DNA of 12,645 bases from an uncultured Collinsella sp. (GTDB taxonomy: Bacteria > Actinomycetota > Coriobacteriia > Coriobacteriales > Coriobacteriaceae), in assembly GCA_902478875.1 (NCBI GenBank), contig CABSMZ010000041.1, positions 1 through 12,645 on the forward strand, in the 5' to 3' direction. The notes under the pieces are model-generated. The model was not told the DNA's origin, did no database searches, and was given only the letters and a program-made list of their open reading frames with translations. The position numbers were made by a program, and so were the translations under genes. Below are positions 6,484-12,468 of this stretch, one piece after another (within the stretch, counting starts at the first letter, position 1; each line of letters starts with the position of its first letter).

Positions 6484-6655
6484 AAATCTCGAATCAACCT
6501 TTTCGTTTTATGTGTGAGGATCAAATGAGGACCAAATTCCGTCGAAGAAACGCCTGTTAGCTTGCATTGTAAAAAAGTGAGATGCCTTTCTAGCTGCGGC
6601 GCTCGTTATCGAGTGGGAGTAGAACAGACGTTCGATTCTATGCTATAGTGTTTGC
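6484..6655 (+). promoter_or_regulatory. Non-coding stretch with extended -10 promoter box
   Basis: This AT-rich gap follows the hypothetical gene; I see no gene or terminator in it. Near its end, TGCTATAGT (6641-6649) is a good extended -10 box (TGn plus TATAGT). The best -35, AGAACA at 6621-6626 with 17-bp spacing, is weak. Transcription from it would begin at about 6656, exactly at the following hairpin. Confidence 0.4.
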
Positions 6656-6691
6656 CAATGGGCGCGGCATCTTCCGAATCCGCGCCCATTG
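6656..6691. repeat. 12-bp perfect inverted repeat
   Basis: CAATGGGCGCGG (6656-6667) pairs perfectly with CCGCGCCCATTG (6680-6691) around a 12-nt loop containing TTCCGAA. Flanking TATAG (6644-6648) and CTATA (6692-6696) are also complementary. No T-run follows on either strand, so it is not a simple intrinsic terminator. It joins AT-rich DNA on the left to a truncated gene on the right, so it may be a recombination or insertion junction, or the 5' hairpin of a transcript from the -10 box beside it. Confidence 0.6.
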
Positions 6692-6877
6692 CTATACGGG
6701 CCTTACGATGACGAGCTGACGATCATAGGCGCCATGCGTGCATTTGCGGCGGAACGGGGATATGCGCCCGACTTCTCCGAATCCCGCCTCTGTCACGAGA
6801 TTTACCTCTCCGACCCGCGCAAGTACGCGCCGGAGAAGCTCAAGACCGTGATTCGCCATCCCATCAAGCCGATTTAG
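6689..6877 (+). pseudogene. GyrI-like domain gene, C-terminal remnant
   Basis: About 60 residues remain, beginning LYGPYDDELTIIGAMRAFAAERGY and ending EIYLSDPRK then PEKLKTVIRHPIKPI before TAG. This is how the C-terminus of GyrI-like small-molecule-binding proteins looks: YGPY, EIYLSDP and a final KTVIRHP strand. A complete protein would have roughly 100 or more residues before this. The same frame upstream reads through the hairpin into unrelated sequence and a stop at 6620. The only starts are a TTG inside the hairpin arm and an internal ATG, with no ribosome binding site. I read it as a decayed, 5'-truncated gene. Confidence 0.65.
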
Positions 6878-6936
6878 CGAAACGAGCGCCGCCGTGCGGT
6901 CCGGCTTTTGGGGTTTATCAATTGGTAGTCCGCGTC

Positions 6937-6989
6937 GATCGAGCAAGCTGCCCTGCCTCCCGGCAGGTGCGTAATCCCCTTGGTCGATC
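6937..6989. repeat. Nested inverted repeats between pseudogene and ATPase gene
   Basis: The outer arms GATCGAGCAAG (6937-6947) and CTTGGTCGATC (6979-6989) pair at 10 of 11 positions. They enclose a second perfect stem CCTGCC/GGCAGG (6952-6957 and 6962-6967) with loop TCCC. No T-run follows on the plus strand. The rest of the 6878-7078 gap holds nothing else I can name. It could be a structured RNA leader, a protein-binding site or a recombination site. Confidence 0.45.
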
Positions 6990-7007
6990 CGTCTCGAGGT
7001 GCGCTCT

Positions 7008-7036
7008 TTGCTCATCTTGTGGCGTGGAGTTACGAT
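7008..7036 (+). promoter_or_regulatory. Weak candidate promoter for the ATPase gene
   Basis: TTGCTC (7008-7013) and TACGAT (7031-7036) are spaced 17 bp apart. This would start transcription at about 7043, inside the CTCCTAAAA repeat. Both boxes match the consensus poorly. Confidence 0.25.
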
Positions 7037-7037
7037 A

Positions 7038-7072
7038 CTCCTAAAAGTGTAACCAGATTCGAGTTTTAGGAG
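7038..7072 (+). promoter_or_regulatory. Inverted repeat that includes the ribosome binding site
   Basis: CTCCTAAAA (7038-7046) is exactly complementary to TTTTAGGAG (7064-7072), and the AGGAG of the second arm is the ribosome binding site of the ATPase gene, 6 nt before its TTG. In RNA the hairpin would mask the site; in DNA it could be an operator. The distinction depends on where transcription starts. Confidence 0.55.
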
Positions 7073-7078
7073 CAGCTT

Positions 7079-8344
7079 TTGAAGGGTGGCAGACTCAGGA
7101 ACCGCGATAGATACCTCGAGGAGGCGATGCTCTTCCGTGACACCGACCTCATCAAGGTGATCACGGGCGTGCGCAGGTGCGGCAAGTCGAGCCTTCTCGA
7201 TCTAATTAGGATGGCCGTCGAGTCTGAAGGAGTCGCTGGCCGCGGCTTTGTGAGCGTCAACCTGGAAAGCAAGGGTACGGGCATCAAGACGGAGGACCAG
7301 CTTTATGATTACGTTCGCGGGCGCCTGTCGGACAAGGGTCGCACCTACGTTTTCATAGACGAGCCCCAGAGAATCGATGGCTGGCAGGATGCGGTCAACG
7401 CAATGAGGATCGACTTCGATTGCGACATCTACCTCACGGGCTCGAATGCGTATCTTCTCTCGAGCGAGCTGGCCACCTATCTCTCCGGGCGCTACGTAGA
7501 GGTAAAGATGCTGCCCCTGTCCTTCTCCGAGTTCGCCGACTTCTGCGGAATCGAGTTCGTATCGGGAACTTCGGTGGCTCTCACTCCCGAGGGGGATCCC
7601 GTTCTCTTCGACGACATGCTTACTCGTTACCTTGAGTACGGGGGCATGCCAGCCATCGCATCCCTCTCGACGACCCAGGCGCAGCACTCGGCGTACATGT
7701 CCGGCGTCTACGAAGCCATCGCCGTGCGTGATATTGTCAACCGTGAGCGCGGGAAGGGCAAAAGTGCGGTGACTGACCCTTCCCTGCTGCGCCATGTGGC
7801 CGAATTCCTGGCGGACAACATCGGCAACGAGTGCTCGTCGAGTCGAATCGCCGGCGCGTTAACTTCTGCGGGGCCGAAGACCACGAACAAGACCGTTTCC
7901 TCGTATGTGGGTGCGCTTGAGGAGGCCTTCCTGTTCTATCGTGCCACGCGTTACGATTTGCACGGCAAGGCGCTCCTCAAGACGAACCCAAAGGAGTACA
8001 TCGTCGACACCGGCTTCAGGACCTGGATGGCCGGCTATAGGGTCACGGATACTGGCCGCCTGTTCGAGAACGCCGTGTATCTCCAGCTGCTCTACGAAGG
8101 ATGGAGCGTGCATGTGGGCAAGCTCTATGGCAAGGAAGTCGACTTCGTTGCGACGAAGGACGGGCGCGTGCTCTACGTGCAGGCGACTGACGAGATGTTC
8201 GCAAGCGAGACCAGGGAGCGAGAGATCGCCCCTCTGAAGTCGATACGAGACAACCACGAGAAGATCGTGGTCGTGAGGCAGGGTTCCTACGACACGGATA
8301 TCGACGGCATCCGCATCGTGAGCGCGAGGGACTTTTTCCTCTAG
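7079..8344 (+). CDS. AAA ATPase with DUF4143 C-terminal domain
   Basis: This 421-aa protein starts at TTG 7079 with AGGAG 6 nt upstream. The N-terminal half is an AAA_14-type P-loop domain: Walker A GVRRCGKSS (30-38, Lys36), Walker B YVFIDEP (90-96, Asp94, Glu95) and a sensor strand YLTGSN (118-123). The C-terminal half is DUF4143, with GRLFENAVYLQL, then a PD-(D/E)XK-like end KEVDFVA and VLYVQAT. The nuclease Lys position is filled by Gln-Ala, as is common in this family, so nuclease activity is doubtful. Length is normal for the family. These ATPases are very common in gut anaerobes and archaea but their function is unknown. It reads in the same direction as the nuclease/HEPN pair 89 bp later; a functional link is possible but unproven. 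Confidence 0.88.
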   Translation: MKGGRLRNRDRYLEEAMLFRDTDLIKVITGVRRCGKSSLLDLIRMAVESEGVAGRGFVSVNLESKGTGIKTEDQLYDYVRGRLSDKGRTYVFIDEPQRIDGWQDAVNAMRIDFDCDIYLTGSNAYLLSSELATYLSGRYVEVKMLPLSFSEFADFCGIEFVSGTSVALTPEGDPVLFDDMLTRYLEYGGMPAIASLSTTQAQHSAYMSGVYEAIAVRDIVNRERGKGKSAVTDPSLLRHVAEFLADNIGNECSSSRIAGALTSAGPKTTNKTVSSYVGALEEAFLFYRATRYDLHGKALLKTNPKEYIVDTGFRTWMAGYRVTDTGRLFENAVYLQLLYEGWSVHVGKLYGKEVDFVATKDGRVLYVQATDEMFASETREREIAPLKSIRDNHEKIVVVRQGSYDTDIDGIRIVSARDFFL

Positions 8345-8433
8345 GGCCATGCGATTCATCGCGAGGCAGTTAGGTCAAGTGAGAAACATGCCTGACATCG
8401 GTTTGCTGACGATCTAAAACAGTAAGGAGAAGC

Positions 8434-10182
8434 TTGGACAATCGCAAAATCGAGCAGAACGCGGTCAATGCTGTCAAGCAGGCTTTCGGCGATGTCGCTT
8501 GCGTCTATGCGTATATAGATGAGAACGACAAGACCGAATGCACCGACGGGCACCTGCAAGTCTACTCGTCTTCTTCCTTCACGATTGAGACCGTTGAAGG
8601 CCAGTTGCCGCTTCAGGTCAAGGGGACCACTTCGAAAAGAAAATCGGACCGACCTAAGCGGCAAGTTCGAGTTTCAGACCTCAGGCACTATCTCAACATT
8701 GCTGGAGGCTGCATCTATTTTTACGTCTACTGTGGGAGCGAGGCTCGTTCAGCGGAGGTTTTCTACAGACTTTTGCTTCCCTATGACCTAAAGAAGATTC
8801 TGGCCGATATTCCGGAGCAACAAGAGCGCATCTCTTTGCGTTTCGACCGGCTTCCATCAGACGCGGCGGAATTGACGCGGCTTGTCAGAAGGGCGGTCAA
8901 GGACAGAGCAAAGCAGCGAGCAGTCGCTGGCATCGCCCCCAAGACAATCGAGGAATTTAAGGACGCCGGCCTTTGCTTTGATGAGTGCGAGTTTGGAATC
9001 GAGCTGCTCGAGGGCGAGTCGCCCGCAAGCTTGGCTCCATACAGGAACGGGCTGTATATCTACGGGAAGAGCCCCTGGGGAGAGCTGTATCCCTTGAATA
9101 AGCTTGAAAACATAGTTGGCGTCGCGATTGGGTCTCGGCATGACGTCAGCTCTGGTGATGTTTCCCTAAATGCGGTGGTCATGGCCGGAGAAAATGAGAA
9201 TGGCGAGCACGTTTTCTTCAGGGGTTTCGACATATGCCTCTCCACCAACACAATCGCCCTCAGCGAGACCGGAACTCTTGTCGAGCGCATGGAAGAGTTG
9301 GCCCTCATGCGCGCATTGATGCAAACCGGTACGCTTTCCATAGACGGAAGCGGCTTTGCTCGCGGGTGCAAGTTGAGCGGAGGCGACCTCGACGCCCTTG
9401 AGAGTCGATTGCAGTCGCTGGAGATTATCAAGCGGGTTGTCGACGCTCTTCATTACAAGCCAGAGCTCGACATCAGTGCGTTGACCACTCAGGATTTAAG
9501 AAACATCGAGACAATTTACAAGGGATTGGTTGAGAACGCACCCCTCCACTACAAGGATCGGCAAAACGGATTCGGATATATCAATCTGGGGAACCATCCG
9601 ATTAAGCTCGTGTTTTACCAAGTATCTGAAGATATGTACCGAATGGTCGATGGGCTTCGACTGGATGACCTGACGGTCTCGGTGTTCTTCCGGGGCGAGG
9701 GGGATGCCCCCGTAGTCGTCGCGCCTCTGTTCGTCCAAACGATGCAGGACTATATGAGGCTTGCCAATATCGATGCCGAGGTGTTTGCCGCTACGTTGAA
9801 GCAGTATCCAGTCACCGAAGTTAGCTCTGCCTACGTCAACGACAAGATGCTTGAAATGCTATCAGCCTACGATCAAGATGCGTGCTGTAAGGAAGAGTTG
9901 CTGAAATGCTGCGAGATGACCGTAGACGCCCTGGAAGCTTTTGCGGATCGAGAGGCAACCCTGATAAATCGATATCAAATTGCCGCTCGAAAGCGAGATC
10001 TTACTAGCGAGGAGAAATCTGAGTTAATGGCAATCCAGCTGAATTCAGATAGTGCGCTGTCGAAAGCATGCGCAGCAGCCTTGCGCGGAGACTCGGACAT
10101 GGCCTCTGCGCTCAGAGCGTCACTTGACGAAGAGGCACGAACGACGCTCGGCTCATGGCCGATCGGCCGTTTCTTCGCATAA
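8434..10182 (+). CDS. DUF4365-type nuclease fused to a large uncharacterised domain
   Basis: This 582-aa protein starts at TTG 8434 with AAGGAG 5 nt upstream. Residues 5-150 look like DUF4365, a PD-(D/E)XK-like nuclease family. The candidate catalytic set is Glu7 in the first helix, Asp38 (CTDGHLQV) and Gln61-x-Lys63 (LPLQVKGTT), followed by VRVSDLRHYLN and GGCIYFYVY strands. The remaining ~420 residues are unknown to me. They hold beta-rich stretches (GLYIYGKSPWGELYPL, about 206-221; GEHVFFRGFDICLS), then helices (TLVERMEELALMRALMQTG), a second mixed region and a helical C-terminus ending GSWPIGRFFA. There is no Walker motif or membrane segment. The stop is 28 bp before the HEPN-like gene, so the two probably form one operon. 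A nuclease plus a large sensing domain suits a defence effector; this is inference. Confidence 0.72.
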   Translation: MDNRKIEQNAVNAVKQAFGDVACVYAYIDENDKTECTDGHLQVYSSSSFTIETVEGQLPLQVKGTTSKRKSDRPKRQVRVSDLRHYLNIAGGCIYFYVYCGSEARSAEVFYRLLLPYDLKKILADIPEQQERISLRFDRLPSDAAELTRLVRRAVKDRAKQRAVAGIAPKTIEEFKDAGLCFDECEFGIELLEGESPASLAPYRNGLYIYGKSPWGELYPLNKLENIVGVAIGSRHDVSSGDVSLNAVVMAGENENGEHVFFRGFDICLSTNTIALSETGTLVERMEELALMRALMQTGTLSIDGSGFARGCKLSGGDLDALESRLQSLEIIKRVVDALHYKPELDISALTTQDLRNIETIYKGLVENAPLHYKDRQNGFGYINLGNHPIKLVFYQVSEDMYRMVDGLRLDDLTVSVFFRGEGDAPVVVAPLFVQTMQDYMRLANIDAEVFAATLKQYPVTEVSSAYVNDKMLEMLSAYDQDACCKEELLKCCEMTVDALEAFADREATLINRYQIAARKRDLTSEEKSELMAIQLNSDSALSKACAAALRGDSDMASALRASLDEEARTTLGSWPIGRFFA

Positions 10183-10210
10183 GACCGCATAGACTTTTTG
10201 AGGCATCAAA

Positions 10211-10795
10211 ATGAAGCTACTCGTCGAATCGATTAGAAATGCGGTTGAGAAAGACTGCCTTATCCCAGCCCTTATGTCTTCCCTTACCATTCCCGACGCC
10301 ATGGGGCAGCTTCTTTATCCCAATCTCGTCCTTCATAACGGGAAGAGAGCGGCGGGGCGGCAGTATGTGAAGTGGTTTGATGACTGGGCGGCAAACGACT
10401 TCCTGTTTTCGGGAGACCCCTCGAACGAAGGTGAAACGATTCCAGGTCAAATCTTTAATGGGAAGATGTGCTGGAAGCTCCGGTGCTCCCTGTTGCATTC
10501 AGGCGACTACGATGTGTCGGTCGATGCTCCCGAGAAAGACGAGAGCTTCGACTACGACTACAAGTTCGAGCTTGTCCTCCACGGGTGCAACGCCCTCTGC
10601 TCTTCCTGGCCGTCGCCCAAGAGCGGGATGCGTGCGACTAAGAGCGTGACGTTCCGCGTTGATGCGGCGTCGCTCGCGAGCTCGCTGTGCAACGCCGCGG
10701 AGGCCTGTCTTAAAGAAACGGGCGAAACGGTCAGTTACCCCAATCTGGAGTTATTCGACGTGGCTGCATGGGCGGATAGATTCAATACTTGCTGA
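10211..10795 (+). CDS. HEPN-like protein with R-x4-H motif (putative RNase)
   Basis: This is a 194-aa protein, with GAGG 7 nt before ATG 10211. The N-terminal half is helical: CLIPALMSSLTIPDAMGQLL, then RQYVKWFDDWA, then CWKLRCSLLHSGDY. Arg91-x4-His96 fits the R-x4-6-H catalytic motif of HEPN ribonucleases. The overall order (IPDAMG, Y..WFD.W, LRCSLLHSG) recalls a widespread uncharacterised family. The C-terminal half is a beta segment (YDYKFELVLHG, TKSVTFRVDAASLA) and a final helix. It lies 28 bp behind the DUF4365 gene, so the two products may act together, for example as an RNase effector or inhibitor beside a DNase. HEPN membership is judged from motif and length only, and the motif is short enough to occur by chance. 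Confidence 0.62.
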   Translation: MKLLVESIRNAVEKDCLIPALMSSLTIPDAMGQLLYPNLVLHNGKRAAGRQYVKWFDDWAANDFLFSGDPSNEGETIPGQIFNGKMCWKLRCSLLHSGDYDVSVDAPEKDESFDYDYKFELVLHGCNALCSSWPSPKSGMRATKSVTFRVDAASLASSLCNAAEACLKETGETVSYPNLELFDVAAWADRFNTC

Positions 10796-11037
10796 GCCAT
10801 CTCGTCAAACTCCTTGTGTGCTAAACGTTGGTGTTGGCGCCCCGGAAAAGGGGTGTGGCCAGCGCCTAGAATCTTCAGCTACCACGCTGAGACGATAGGA
10901 GATGACCACATGGACACTATGGCGCACGAGGCGCCCGCGACGCCGTTGCTTGCGTTTCGCTATCGCTGCTCGAAGCGTGTCGCTTGGGGCCCTGGCCGGA
11001 GGAGAGACGACCGCTCCCTGCGAGACTGCGGAACCAC
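10796..11037. other. Convergent intergenic region with a folded element
   Basis: The HEPN-like and DUF3800 genes converge on this 242-bp stretch. At 10836-10866, GGCGC and GCGCC arms enclose CCCC-GGAAAA-GGGG, a compact nested hairpin, but no T-run follows, so a terminator is not evident. Further right, AGGAG at 10897-10901 precedes an ATG at 10910, listed separately as a doubtful ORF. I see no tRNA or other RNA gene here. Confidence 0.4.
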
Positions 11038-11173
11038 CTATATCCGCTTGCTGCGGGCTTGCTTGAACCAGTTCCTCTTGAAAGAACCTATACCTCCGAA
11101 GAACTTGTTGTACGTCTCACCGTTCTCCTTGGCCTCGTACTTGACCAAGGCAAGTTCGATGGTGCAGAGGTAA
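10910..11173 (+). CDS. Doubtful ORF, possibly the start of a truncated gene
   Basis: This is an 87-aa frame (MDTMAHEAPATPLLAFRYRC at the start) with a good AGGAG 8 nt before its ATG and G/C-rich third positions up to about 11037. From 11038 on it lies antisense over the DUF3800 3' end, where its sequence is a shadow. It may be the N-terminal remnant of a gene cut by insertion of the DUF3800 cassette, or chance. I recognise no family. Confidence 0.2.
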   Translation: MDTMAHEAPATPLLAFRYRCSKRVAWGPGRRRDDRSLRDCGTTYIRLLRACLNQFLLKEPIPPKNLLYVSPFSLASYLTKASSMVQR

Positions 11174-11712
11174 TCCGCCACTTGCTCGAGGCGGTAATCG
11201 GTCATCGAGGTCTTGCGGCGTCGGACGACCCCTTTTGAGAGGACCTTGCCCACCGAGCGGTCAAGCGCCTGTATGACAATGTCCTGACCGTTGTCGTAGT
11301 AAACCTTCACATCGTCGAAGGATTGAAAGAAGCCCAGGTGTTCAATCATGGCAGAGGAGATATCGCGCCCCATACGTTCCATTAGCCTTGCCGGGTCTTC
11401 GAACTGGCTGCGGTGGTAGACGAACGTGATATAGGAAATGGGAAGTTTGCGGACGAACGAGGAGAAACGGGCGAGCATAACCTTGCGCTGCTCGATGTCA
11501 AGAAACTCATAGTCCTTGTGCCCGTTCACGAGAGGCTCGGAGTGAAACGGAATGTTAGGGAGATCGGCCCTGACAAGCTTGGCCTCATAGCCCGTGACCG
11601 CCTCAGCGATGCTGCCTTCCTGGTCGTGAAAGACGAGTACGAGCGGGTAGTAGCGAGCTTTGCCGCCGCGGTCGCCGCTCTCGTCGACGAAGATGCTGAG
11701 CTCCTTGGCCAA
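11038..11712 (-). CDS. DUF3800 protein (RNase H-like fold)
   Basis: This 224-aa protein starts at TTG 11712 with AGGAG 6 nt upstream; no ATG start is available in frame near there. Family landmarks are all present: an N-terminal strand with IFVDESGDRG (7-16, Asp10, Glu11), a central YYDNGQD (138-144, Asp140) and LEQVADYLCTIEL (175-187, Asp180, Glu186). These acidic residues are arranged as in RNase H-like metal-dependent nucleases. The basic C-terminus FKRNWFKQARSKRI may bind nucleic acid. DUF3800 proteins are frequent on mobile elements and near defence genes; their substrate is unknown. It is transcribed towards the HEPN-like gene and appears to have its own promoter and a hairpin leader. 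Confidence 0.85.
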   Translation of the reverse strand: MAKELSIFVDESGDRGGKARYYPLVLVFHDQEGSIAEAVTGYEAKLVRADLPNIPFHSEPLVNGHKDYEFLDIEQRKVMLARFSSFVRKLPISYITFVYHRSQFEDPARLMERMGRDISSAMIEHLGFFQSFDDVKVYYDNGQDIVIQALDRSVGKVLSKGVVRRRKTSMTDYRLEQVADYLCTIELALVKYEAKENGETYNKFFGGIGSFKRNWFKQARSKRI

Positions 11713-11735
11713 TGGGGACTCCTAATGGAATGGAT

Positions 11736-11763
11736 AAAAAAATAGCCGGGGGACTCCCCCGGC
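11736..11763 (-). terminator. Intrinsic terminator/attenuator before the DUF3800 gene
   Basis: A perfect 8-bp stem GCCGGGGG/CCCCCGGC (11745-11752 and 11756-11763) with a 3-nt loop is followed on the minus strand by a T7 run. It lies about 24 bp upstream of the DUF3800 start and downstream of a promoter-like pair, so it either ends transcription from the right-hand HTH genes or attenuates DUF3800 expression. GGAGTCCCC occurs both in the hairpin and at the ribosome binding site, which would allow an alternative, weaker pairing. Confidence 0.75.
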
Positions 11764-11795
11764 ACTTGGAGGTAGCTTAATGAGCCACCAACAAC

Positions 11796-11824
11796 CTTAT
11801 AGCGTGTGCTGGCGGTGAGTGCAA
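11796..11824 (-). promoter_or_regulatory. Candidate promoter for DUF3800
   Basis: On the minus strand TTGCAC (11824-11819) and TATAAG (11801-11796) are exactly 17 bp apart; the -10 matches the consensus at 5 of 6 positions, the -35 at 3. Transcription would start near 11789, placing the terminator hairpin inside the leader of the DUF3800 message. Apart from this, the hairpin to its left and the 56-aa ORF to its right, I see no gene in 11764-11905. Confidence 0.45.
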
Positions 11825-11905
11825 GAGGGGAACGGGATGAAACCGCTGTTGATAGTGCCCCTGAAATAGATTCGCAGCTTCTTCAAGATTACGGAACACG
11901 AGAAT

Positions 11906-12076
11906 TTATCGTCGGAGCTGGTTTGCGATAACAACCCGAAGCTTGCCTTTGTCTGTATGAACCTGATTCAGAGGCGCAGTGACACCATCCACGAGGGCGT
12001 GCCTGAGCTCCTTTCGTCTCGAGACTCCCTCGCGTGCCCGGCCGCGAGCAGCTCCCGGGACGGTCGCCGCCGTCAT
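11906..12076 (-). CDS. Small basic protein coupled to the HTH gene
   Basis: This is a 56-aa protein whose ATG overlaps the stop of the upstream HTH gene as ATGA, with GGAG about 9 nt before it. The junction argues for a real, translationally coupled gene. The sequence is strongly basic (GAARGRAREGVSRRKELRHA) and ends GKLRVVIANQLRR. I recognise no family. It could be a complete small DNA- or RNA-binding protein or the start of a larger gene since truncated. The 142 bp between its stop and the hairpin carry no continuation of the frame. Confidence 0.42.
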   Translation of the reverse strand: MTAATVPGAARGRAREGVSRRKELRHALVDGVTAPLNQVHTDKGKLRVVIANQLRR

Positions 12077-12291
12077 TTCCTGCCGCTCCTCGACTCGATG
12101 TGGGCGTCCACTGACGCCCTCGACACCAGGAGCTTCCTTCCGAGCCTGTACGAGTCGATCTCTCCCGACCAGATGAGGCCGTATGCCTTGTTTCGGCTTG
12201 CCCTCATGTACTCCTGCATCTCGATTACCGTTATCCATTCGTCGCGATCTTGGTTGCCCTCGGGCGCGACGCATTCGGCTGTGTGTACCAT
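12073..12291 (-). CDS. Excisionase-family HTH DNA-binding protein
   Basis: This is a 72-aa protein. ATG 12291 is preceded by TTGGAGG; a longer start at 12336 lies inside the inverted repeat upstream and is less likely. After a short tail, residues 19-68 form a MerR/excisionase-type winged HTH: EWITVIEMQEYMRASRNKAY, then GLIWSGEIDSYRLGRKLLVS and RASVDAHIES. Proteins of this kind act as excisionases or as small regulators of mobile-element genes. It differs from the xis at 4378-4587. Its leader contains CGGTGCCG repeats matching the origin-like region at 1240-1462, hinting at autoregulation or a shared regulator. Confidence 0.78.
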   Translation of the reverse strand: MVHTAECVAPEGNQDRDEWITVIEMQEYMRASRNKAYGLIWSGEIDSYRLGRKLLVSRASVDAHIESRSGRK

Positions 12292-12306
12292 GGTTCCTCC
12301 AATCTT

Positions 12307-12343
12307 CCCGTGCGGCACCGCGCGAGCACACCGCACGGCACCG
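12307..12343. promoter_or_regulatory. Inverted/direct repeat in the HTH gene leader
   Basis: CCGTGCGG (12308-12315) and CCGCACGG (12331-12338) are a perfect inverted repeat, and CGGCACCG occurs twice in direct orientation (12313-12320 and 12336-12343). It begins 16 bp upstream of the ATG. Its minus strand contains CGGTGCCGCACGGG, identical over 14 bp to positions 1258-1271. It is probably an operator or leader hairpin. Confidence 0.5.
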
Positions 12344-12412
12344 TGTCCCTTTTCGTCTGCACGACGATTGAACCGCCTGATGTCGATTGGTGAGCACGGC
12401 GGGAGCGGAGAC

Positions 12413-12437
12413 GGGTCGAGCTGGGTCGAGCTGGTCG
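12413..12437. repeat. Tandem 10-bp direct repeat GGGTCGAGCT x2.5
   Basis: Two perfect copies (12413-12422 and 12423-12432) are followed by a partial GGTCG. The period of one helical turn is typical of iterated protein-binding sites. It lies in the approximately 200-bp non-coding region upstream of the HTH gene. Confidence 0.5.
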
Positions 12438-12468
12438 TGCCTTCACGAAACGGCCATGAGCCGCGTGC

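Noticed and set aside
6612..6645. Possible tRNA remnant from GTTCGATTC at 6630-6638
   Set aside because: The flanking bases do not form a T-arm stem, and no acceptor, D or anticodon arm can be built around it.
6937..6989. Integron attC site
   Set aside because: The nested stems resemble one in outline, but the expected conserved terminal RYYYAAC/GTTRRRY boxes are not there and no integron-type integrase is present.
10836..10866. Intrinsic terminator of the HEPN-like gene
   Set aside because: It folds well (GGCGC/GCGCC around CCCC/GGGG), but no T-run follows on the plus strand, or on the minus strand for the convergent gene.
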